Source: Aristolochia californica
Taxonomy: Eukaryota; Streptophyta; Magnoliopsida; Piperales; Aristolochiaceae
Direction of reading: 5' to 3'
Length of the DNA stretch: 64,000 nucleotides
Assembly: GCA_029961685.1 (NCBI GenBank)
Contig: JARWKL010000015.1
Location: 21,173,220-21,237,219 of the forward strand
Every line of letters begins with the position of its first letter. The stretch's first letter is position 1. The position numbers and the translations under genes were made by a program. Positions 56,203 to 64,000 of this stretch are shown here, piece by piece. The notes below the pieces were generated by a model, which saw only the letters and a program-made list of their open reading frames with translations, ran no database searches and was not told the DNA's origin.

Positions 56203-56700
56203 TGGTTTACTCTTATTACTTTTGAACATGCGTAATTTATATGTACTAAACTTGTAACTTGTTGATTTTAATATTAAAGGCACGAACTCATTATTTGAAT
56301 AATTTTTTTTAGTTATTTTCAAAGTTGTATATGTATTTATTTATTATTATTTTTAATTTTATTACTATATTAAACTTCATATTTAAGTCTCTGGTAAATA
56401 AAATATAATTAAAGTATGCATTTGATTAATTAATTACTTTTAATTTTTTCAAAATATATTATTAATTAATACCATGCAAATCTATCTTATGTTATTAATA
56501 TAATACTTTTTATTCATTAATCATAATTTTTTATTTACTCTATTATATTGGTGATTTAATAGTGGTAATTAAAATATTGTTAACTCAAACACTTGGTTTA
56601 ATTAACTTATTTTTATAATTAATAAAATCAATGGTTTTAAATTTCTAAGATGAAGATGATGATGAAGTTGTCCACACTAACACCCATTTAGAAGATGAAG
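56203..56700 (+). other. 3' non-coding part of the Harbinger element
   Basis: Very AT-rich. It is matched nearly base for base in the deletion derivative (58100-58570), which shows that it belongs to the element. Confidence 0.8.
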
Positions 56701-56760
56701 ATCATGTAGATGCATAAGATGAAGATGAAGATCATGTAGATGCATAAGATGAAGATGAAG
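56701..56760. repeat. Two perfect 30 bp subterminal repeats
   Basis: ATCATGTAGATGCATAAGAT plus GAAGATGAAG occurs twice in a row, just inside the right end of the transposon. Subterminal repeats like this can serve as transposase binding sites; that role is inferred. Confidence 0.85.
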
Positions 56761-57005
56761 ATGAAGATCAAATTTTCATTTTGTTGACTAACCCCCCCTA
56801 AAAATCACAACTATGTCTATTTTCTAAGAGTAACAAGAAGGCCTTTGTACATGCAAGAAACTATAATTTTACCGTTCACTAAAATTACTGTTAGTTAGAC
56901 AAGATCCCCATTCCACATTTGGAAGCCTAGAGCATCGAATATGAGTTCGTTATGAGTAAAAAATTTCTCTTGCGAGTAAGGGACAAGTTACCTAGTGGGA
57001 GGTAA

Positions 57006-57451
57006 TGGGGGGTTAGTTAACTTGAAGTCTGAGATGAAGATCAACCGCATTATGCCCTTCATCAGTTGAAGTCATTAGTGGAGCACAGATGACATTTCAT
57101 CTAGATGTTGGGGATGAAGCAGTCCTTCATCTCCACGTTATAAAAAAAATTCATCTTGTTGAGGACCATTTTTCCCATTATTCTAGATGAAGGACGCGCG
57201 CTGCGATTGATTTTTTTCCCTTCTCTCTCCTCGCAACCCCCTCTCTCGCGTGTCCCGCACCCCCTCTCTCGTCTCCCTATGCCCCGACGTCTCTGCTCCC
57301 TCTCTTCTCTCGGACTCTCCTCTCTGGCCTCCTCTCTACTCCCTCTCATCTTCGGCCTCCGGCTCTCGATCTTCTCTCGGACTCGCACCCCCTCTCTTGT
57401 CTCCGTGCCTCCCTCTCTTCTCTCAGACTCGCTCTCCATTTTTCTCTCTCG

Positions 57452-57499
<48 letters not shown>

Positions 57500-58640
57500 C
57501 CCTCTCGACCTCCCTTTCTTCTCTCTCTTCTCCCTTTCAGCCTCCCACACCCTTCTCTCTCTCTCTCGCTATTCTCCTTTCTCCCAAAATACCTTCTGAT
57601 TTTGTTCAATTTGGATTTTCTTCGATTTTGACATTTGGGTATCAATTGCTTAATTTCTACTTCGAGTAGGCATCGATTTCCCCATTCGGCATCAATTTCA
57701 CCGTTCGGCTTCGGTTTTCCCCATATTTTTGAAGGTATGACTAAACCCTAATTTTGTTTTCATTAAATTAATATTTTAATTGATTTAATTTTATTTTCAG
57801 TGCCTAATTGGGGGTTATTTGTGCATAATTGTGGGATTTAGGGTTACGTTTTAGGGTCTAAATTCTTGATTCGGGTTAGGGATTATGATGATATATTTGG
57901 AGATGAAGATGAAGATGATGATTCGGGTAGCGAGCTCGGTGGAGGAGGTGATGCGGTCCAATTAGGTGCAATGGATGATACAGATAGCGACGATTGCGAT
58001 GGTCTTGAGGATGAGGGTAGCCAAGTTACAAGCTTTCAGAGGCAAAGTGCATTACAATCCACAAGAGTCGTACAATTTTGAGATGCCATATCGATTTCCA
58101 TGTGGAACGATAAATGATGGTTGTATCTTATTATTGTTGAACATGTGTCGTTCGTATGTATTAAACTTGTAACTTGATGATTTTAATATTAAAGGCATGA
58201 ACTTGTTATTTGAATAATCTTTTTTTTAGGTTATTAATAAAGTTGTATATATATTTATTTATTATTTTTGTTTAATTTTATTACTATATTAAACTTCATA
58301 ATTAAGTCTCTGGTAAATAAAATATAGTTAAAGTATGCATTTGATTAATTAATTACTTTTAATTTTGTGAAAATATATTATTAATTAATACTATGTAAAA
58401 AATCTATCTTATGTTATTAATATAATTTTTTTTCATTAATCATATTTATTTTTTATTTACTCTATTGTATTAGTGATTTAATAGTGATAATTAAAATATT
58501 TTTAACTCAAACACTTGGTTTAATTAACTCATTTTATAATTAATAAAATCAATGGTTTTAAATTTCGAATATGAAAATCATGTAGATGCATGGGATGAAG
58601 ATGAAGATGAAGATGAACTTCAAATTTCCAGTTTGGGAGG
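57006..58640 (+). mobile_element. Internally deleted Harbinger derivative, 1.6 kb
   Basis: Left end TGGGGGGTTAGTTAACTTGA matches the left end of the element at 51596, as do the pyrimidine-rich region and the AAATTCTTGATTCG block. At about 57880 it jumps to the equivalent of 55972, in the transposase C-terminal acidic tail (DDIFGDEDEDDDSG), and then follows the parent to about 58634. Everything from the telomere-like repeats through most of the transposase is missing. TAA flanks at 57003-57005 and 58641-58643. The right inverted repeat is not present; GTTTGGGAGG stands in its place. Confidence 0.85.
57461..57496. repeat. (CT)n microsatellite
   Basis: Uninterrupted CTCTCT tract within the pyrimidine-rich part of the Harbinger derivative. 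Confidence 0.9.
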
Positions 58641-58943
58641 TAAGGTGTTTGATTGGGCCATGCCCTTATCTATAGCTATTGTTGGGGTCATGGAAGTTTG
58701 AACCATAAGATCATAATTATCTGAGACTCAGTTTTGATGACAACTATGTCACACTCAACTGTTTTTATCTAAGCAGTAATAGTTACTTCGCTATCTTCAA
58801 AGTTTCTAACAACAAATTTGAGAAAAAGAAATTTGTAGGTTTGAGATAAATCAATAATGCTCTGGTTGAGAGTTAAAAAACCTTCATTTGACGATTCCCA
58901 CCATGACCTTGAAGAAACTAAGGGCTCGTAAAAAAAGAAAAAA

Positions 58944-59464
58944 AAGGGAGATAAAATTATTTTCTTTTGTTTTGCAATAGAGAATAAGATTTAGTTAATA
59001 AATTTTCTCTCATAAAATGATGAATTTTAGAGAGAAAAAAATAAATAGAAACTTGAGAGAAAATCTTAATCATCAAAATTTTAAAATATTACTAATTTTC
59101 TTTTATTTTTATTTTTCCACTTATATCCAAACAAAAAAACTATTTTTTCTTCCATTTTCTCTCTCATTTTTCATAGGCATCTAAACAAGAAAAAAGAAAC
59201 CTCTTTTCTTTTCTTTTTTCTTTTTTTTCTCTCCACTCACATAAAGGAAAAGGGAGAGAAAAATATTTTCTTGTTGAGCAGTAGAGAATTAAGAGAAAGT
59301 AAAATGAGAAAGAAAATCACTTCTCACAAAATGATGAAATTTGGTGAGAAAATAAAAGAAATAGAAAATTGAGAAAAAAAATTAATCATAAAATTTTTAA
59401 AATATTACAAAATTTCTTTTCTTTTCCATTTTTCATATGTATCCAAACAAAAAAAACTACATTT
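58944..59464. repeat. Diverged tandem repeat of about 306 bp, two units
   Basis: Units near 58944-59249 and 59250-59464 share AAGGGAGA, CATAAAATGATGAATTTTAG / CAAAATGATGAAATTTGGTG, TTAATCAT..AAAATTTTAAAATATTAC and ATATCCAAACAAAAAAACTA-like blocks. AT-rich, non-coding; possibly an old miniature element pair. Confidence 0.65.
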
Positions 59465-60046
59465 CTCTTCCTTAAAAAAAACAAAAAAATGCTTGGAGTT
59501 TGCTGAATAAAGAAGAAAGCCAGTTAATTTAATTGATATACATGTATTGCTACAAATAATTATTATCGATTTTACATAATGTTATAATTTATTATTTTTC
59601 CAGCACTATTAACTTGACCTAAAACTAAGTTCCTAAGAGGAGGTCATAATGAATTTTTCCAACAAGGGTATCAGATTCCTATTCTTACATAGACAATCTT
59701 GTTCACTATGTTCGAGCACTCCAAATTGATCATCTTTATGACCTTTTGTTTCACTGGATCTCACTCCACTCGAACAGTGATGAGAAGGATCATGTACTTC
59801 TCTTCTCCGGGGGCCCATCCTACATGTGATGAAGTGTTCTCACCTGCATATCGTTCGAAACACTGACACACTGGCTGTTCCTCCCAACCCAACTACCCTA
59901 ATGCGTCGCAACCGCGTATTCCTCTGTCAACCCAACGCGTTTGCCAGTCGAGACGCGCAGCAGAGTGGCGAAAGCACGAATCCCAAATTCCAGAAAAAAA
60001 CGAAAAAAACGAAAGAGGTAGACGACGACACTGAAACGAAAACACG
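59465..60046. other. Intergenic, nothing firmly recognised
   Basis: A 60-residue minus-strand frame (59633-59818) and a 94-residue plus-strand frame (from 59826) are open but match nothing I know. The second is lysine-rich because the DNA is purine-rich. Confidence 0.35.
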
Positions 60047-60495
60047 TCCAGATTCGAGAATCGAGACAAAGGAAAGCGAGTGTAAAACAAAGTCCACTAG
60101 ATCTGTCTAATCTAGCTTCTTATCTCTCTCATCCATCTCATCTCTTTAATAGTTTTTTCTTTTGACCGCTCAACTGTTTGATTTTATAAGACAATCAGTT
60201 TACAGACAGACCATGACTAGGAAACGTAGACACATCCAGATTCAAGTTCACACTATATCTATGATCTATCTACCTGCTTGCCTCTCTCAACCCCCATGGC
60301 TTCTCGGATTCGCGATTACTCACCTCAGGTGTTTTTTTGCAGCTCAACTGTTTGATTTTGACGACGGCAATGAAAAAAAAACATATCCGGATTGGAGAAT
60401 CGAGACACAGGAAAACGAGCGATAAACAAGTCCACTAGATTGTCTAATCTACCTCTTACCTCTCTTGTCCACGATCGCTTCTCAGATTCGCGATT
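60047..60495. repeat. Imperfect direct repeat about 339 bp apart
   Basis: TCCAGATTCGAGAATCGAGA at 60047 and TCCGGATTGGAGAATCGAGA at 60386 begin about 100 bp of similar sequence, including AAGTCCACTAGAT and TGTCTAATCTA. Related GCTCAACTGTTTGATTTT phrases occur at about 60167 and 60341. Confidence 0.65.
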
Positions 60496-61440
60496 CGGCG
60501 CCTCTTGAATCAGTTTTTCTATTTACAGCTCCACTCTTTCATTCCGGTAAAACAATCAGTTTACTATAATAAATAGCACTGAATATTGGTCAGGGCTGCT
60601 TTGGTTTGCCCGCGAAATGCCAAATGCAGCCACCGACGCGCGCTTTCTCCTCTCTGAGGCATGACGTCTGTATTTTTTTTTTGCACATGAAATGCCTGAT
60701 CTCACGTAATAATTAATATCCAAATAATTTCTCTCCTTTTTCTCTTATTTTCTCTTCGTTTTGACGCCTATATCCCCTCTAATTTTTTTTACCATTTCTA
60801 TTTACTCCTTAATATAATATTTTACCTTAATATAATATTTTCTATTTCCTTAAGGAAAATATTTTATTTTTTGAGGCTTAAAAATTTATTTTTATAGATT
60901 TTTTTAGAAAATTTAACCATTAAACTTAATTTAAATAATTTAAATTTTAATTATTTTATATTATATTCATTATTATGTTATTTTATAAAAAAGGAAATCA
61001 AGTAAACAAAGGAAATACAAAATATGGATGAGGGTATTATGGTAATTTAATAGCGTTGTCTTTCTCATCCAGATTTGCTCGTCGAAGGCAGAAGTAACAG
61101 AGTATGGATGTCCCATCCAGTGCTATTACTCTACTGACATGTTTCCAGCTCATATCTGTCGTCTTCCTTCAGTCCTTTCCCTGCTTATTTACAGAGAGCG
61201 CTTCGAAATCTATGAGTCACCGACGTTTTTGATTTTCGTCTTCGAGCTTTTCGAATTCGGAGAGAGCAGCCAGGGAAAAAGCGCGAAAAGAAAAGCAGAA
61301 AGCCAAAAAAAACAGCTCTTTTGTTATTCCTTTTCCATAATGGCTATTCTTCGCTAGATCTGTTCTCTTTATCTCTCTTGTTTATAGTTGTCCAATCTCT
61401 TTTTGAACCGAAAAGGGGAGACGAGAGAGGAACGGGGGAG
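60496..61440 (+). promoter_or_regulatory. Upstream and 5' UTR region of the SKS gene
   Basis: AT-rich stretch at 60690-61010 followed by mixed sequence up to the ATG. The transcription start cannot be placed. An A-rich purine tract lies about 61260-61320. No other gene is visible. Confidence 0.4.
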
Positions 61441-63870
61441 ATGAAGAACCGAGCTCTGTTAGGCGGTTTCATCACTTTGTTGCTGCTCTTCGTCTCTGTC
61501 AATGGCGAAGACCCATACATTTTTTTCACGTGGAATGTTACTTATGGAGATATTTACCCTCTTGGAGTCAAACAACAGGTTTGGTTTTTCTTGTGCAACT
61601 CTGTTTTGTTTGTTTTGGTGGAAAATGTGGCTCTGTTTGCCGAGTGGTTTGATGAATGAGATGCGTTTTTCATTTACAGGGAATTTTGATAAACGGACAG
61701 TTTCCAGGTCCTCAGATCGATACGGTGACGAACAACAACTTGATCATTAATGTTTTTAACAGTCTCGACGAGCCATTCCTCCTCTCCTGGTGAGTTGTAC
61801 ATTCAGGAAGAATAAGTAGCATTGCAATGACACCGTCATAAGCGAATCGTTCCTTTTTTGCCTTCGTTTCGGTGATCTCGTTCCATACGTGGTTAAAATG
61901 CGTCATTTGTAGATTTCATTGCCTTATTTTTGCGCTGCTATTTTGAATGAAAGCAACTGTTCGTTGTTCAGTATTGAAATATCAATTATGCCCATCTTTT
62001 TTCTTAAAATGACGAACCAACTAGAACGTCAAGCTGTGGGTCAAGGCGACCGATTTCTAGTTAGAACTTTATGGTCGGGATTCTCAAATGAAGTTGCTGC
62101 ACTACATCCGCCAGTAATTCAGGTTACCTGTTTCTTTTAAGGTTTTTAGGTCGTTACCAGCGGCATCTGTGCCTTCGTCGCTCATCTTACTCGAGCCTTT
62201 TTCTTTTACCCTTTTTATATTGATTCCATGTACGTTCTGCTTGGGGTGAGTGGTTGTAGGATTCCCCCAATGGGTCCATTTAGCTACCGCCCGTAACATA
62301 AAATCTATGATAGTCCAACAGTATTTACGCTCTCAGAGGGCTTATTTTACACTTGTGACTTGTGAGCAAGTTGGAATAAATTTGCCAGTTCGCCCTAGCG
62401 TCGTGATAATCGTCCACTGCTTCCTGTCAGTTCCAAGTTTGTGAAGATTCAATGTCGCCAGTGCGGTATTTTTTAAAGGGATCTGAGTTCTTTTAAAAAA
62501 AATAAAATGGTTCTGAATTCTGGGCTGTGGCATCCAATTTTGCGGCACTATGGTTCTTTTTGCTGCTTTAGCATTGTCACTATTTCTTTAAAGCATCATC
62601 CTGCAGAACTACAGTAAAATTTAGAACAGAGAATTATATGGGCAGATTGTTGACATTCTGTAGACTGGTTAGAGGAAGTTTTGGTGAGCGTATTTGGCTC
62701 TGGGTCGGGGACAGTGGGTCTGTTTTGGCATCTGTATAGAAAGCAAAAATAAAATCAGGACTGTCTGTGAAAGTAGAGTCTTTTCAAAAAATATTGGAAC
62801 CTCATAATTGGGTGGTACATTGCCTGATGTTTCTGATATAGAGTTGACTTTAATGGGTTACTTTCTGAAGGAGCTGTTTGTATTAATCAATAATAAGGCC
62901 ATGATGAAGTTTATTGATAGTATAAACATTTTCTTATTGGGTTTACTATTGGATATTACCGACCAAGATTTGCATATTAGGTACACATTTACTGTCTTTC
63001 TAGATATTCTGCAGATATGTGTCAGTCTGAACTCTATGATAAATTCTTACAGTGAGTCCCTCGAGGTGCAATGGATATAGCAAATGGAATGTTCCTTAAA
63101 AATTCTGTTGTCACTGCGCCACTGAGTTGATATGGTCAAATGTAATTATTTGTTTGGAAATGAATGTTATAAAAAAAAGTTCTTATCAATTTTCGTAGCA
63201 GTTAGCGCTTTGTGCTTATGCACTAATGCTAATGTATTGACTAACAAATTTGGCTTGTATTGGAGCAGGAATGGAATTCAGCAGAGAAGGAATTCATGGC
63301 AAGATGGAGTTTATGGCACAAACTGCCCAATCCCTCCTGGCAGGAACTTCACTTACATGCTTCAAGTGAAGGATCAAATAGGAAGTTATTTCTACTTCCC
63401 CTCATTGGCCCTTCACAAGGCTGCTGGGGGGTTTGGTGGCATCAAGATTTTAAGTAGACCAAGGATTCCTGTCCCCTTTGACCCACCTGCGGGGGATTAT
63501 ACGATACTGGCTGGTGACTGGTTCAAGGCTAATCACACTGTAAGTAGACTGAAATCGTCAATAGTGAAGCAACCTTTCAACTAATTGAATTGATTGTTTT
63601 CATTCATATCATGCATAATAAATCAAATTTGTTGTTACTGATGTTTAACATACCTACTCTGCCAATTATCTGATGTTTTTAATGCATACCGGTGCCAACT
63701 GCCAAGTAAGATTCATCCTAACATAATAACATGAATTGGAACCTCTCTTTTGGTTTCTTCTTTGCAGGACCTGAAAGCTATATTGGATAGTGGGCATGAT
63801 CTTTCTTTTCCTGATGGCATTCTTATTAATGGACGGGGAGCATATGGCAACACCTTTACAGTCGATCAGG
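61441..63870 (+). CDS. SKU5-similar (SKS) multicopper-oxidase-like protein, first four exons
   Basis: Secreted or wall-associated protein of the plant SKU5/SKS family, also annotated 'L-ascorbate oxidase homolog', implicated in directional cell growth and pollen development. Exons in view: 61441-61578, 61680-61789, 63269-63539, 63768-63870; the rest lies beyond 64000. A signal peptide is clear (MKNRALLGGFITLLLLFVSV, cleavage near NG|EDP). The first cupredoxin domain has YPLGVKQQGILINGQFPGPQ, NSLDEPFLLSWNGIQQRRNS and YGTNCPIPPGRNFTY. Where ascorbate oxidase and laccase have copper-binding His in HWHG and HSH motifs, this protein has SWNGI and YFYFPS, the family hallmark, so it should lack the trinuclear copper centre. 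The second domain begins GDWFKANHTDLK and the window ends after LINGRGAYGNTFTVDQ. Several N-glycosylation sites (NVT, NFT, NHT) are visible. Confidence 0.92.
61790..63268 (+). other. Intron 2 of the SKS gene, nothing recognised
   Basis: 1.48 kb intron with ordinary composition. No element ends or coding similarity seen; the Trp codon is split correctly across it. Confidence 0.5.
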
Positions 63871-64000
63871 GTAACCTATCACACTCCATCTGTGCTTGGA
63901 TTTCCATATCTCATTGCAACAATTTATAGAATCCTTTGAACTTTAAAATTGTGCAATATCAAATGAATTTTAACTAGTATTTGCTGTCTCTCTGTCCTTA

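Larger units (their letters stand above)
51596..56798 (+). mobile_element. Complete PIF/Harbinger DNA transposon, 5.2 kb
   Basis: Ends are inverted: GGGGGGGTTAATCAAC at 51596-51611 and the complement of GGGGGGGTTAGTCAAC at 56783-56798, one mismatch in 16. The flanks are TAA at 51593-51595 and TAA at 56799-56801, the 3 bp target duplication typical of Harbinger. Inside are a pyrimidine-rich 5' region (51780-52260), a telomere-like repeat region, a Myb/SANT-like ORF1 and a DDE transposase, both on the plus strand and both uninterrupted. Subterminal GATGAAG-type motifs occur near both ends. It is probably autonomous or recently so. Confidence 0.93.

Noticed and set aside
56701..56760. Short spaced repeats resembling a CRISPR array
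   Set aside because: Only two contiguous units without spacers, in a plant transposon end.

Overview
This is nuclear DNA of a flowering plant. Genes have many short exons with GT..AG introns and encode plant-type products: an organellar valyl-tRNA synthetase, a LEUNIG-type corepressor, peroxisomal PMP22, the glycine decarboxylase T-protein and an SKU5-similar protein. Introns and intergenic DNA are AT-rich and hold Copia, TRIM-like, LINE, hAT-like and PIF/Harbinger sequences. Very long introns and old, degenerate retroelements suggest a woody eudicot or magnoliid. The species cannot be named from the sequence alone.

Layout. (1) 1-28105, plus strand: the last 21 exons of an organellar valine--tRNA ligase gene. 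About 2.3 kb of coding sequence is spread over about 28 kb. Its introns carry a Copia LTR on the minus strand with a nested LINE tail, a TRIM-like element joined to a LINE, a 1.1 kb hAT-like element, a LINE with a 20 bp target duplication, a degenerate Copia element, a second LINE with an intact RNase H domain, a run of 33 G, a Copia LTR/gag relic and another TRIM-like element. (2) 28676-29288, minus: a broken copy of a gene like 'probable F-box protein At4g22030'. (3) 30301-37328, plus: a LEUNIG/LEUNIG_HOMOLOG-like gene with 16 coding exons. (4) 38636-43056: a rearranged duplicate of that gene, made of a forward copy lacking the middle exons followed by an inverted copy of the 3' part. Together they form an imperfect inverted repeat. 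(5) 43411-46248, plus: PMP22. (6) 46855-50049, minus: glycine cleavage T-protein, tail-to-tail with PMP22. (7) 51596-56798: an apparently complete PIF/Harbinger transposon with a Myb/SANT-like ORF1 and a three-exon DDE transposase, followed at 57006-58640 by an internally deleted relative. (8) 61441 to the right edge, plus: the first four exons of an SKU5-similar (SKS) multicopper-oxidase-like gene, which runs out of the window.

The host genes are functionally unrelated housekeeping or developmental genes in the usual plant scattered arrangement. T-protein (photorespiratory glycine decarboxylation in mitochondria) and PMP22 (peroxisome membrane) being neighbours is probably coincidence. No CRISPR array, operon, rRNA or tRNA gene was recognised. 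The parts most worth a second look are the LEUNIG-like inverted repeat, which could fold into a long RNA hairpin matching the intact gene next door, and the intact Harbinger element with its deletion derivative and telomere-like internal repeats. Exon limits were read by eye from splice signals and reading-frame continuity.
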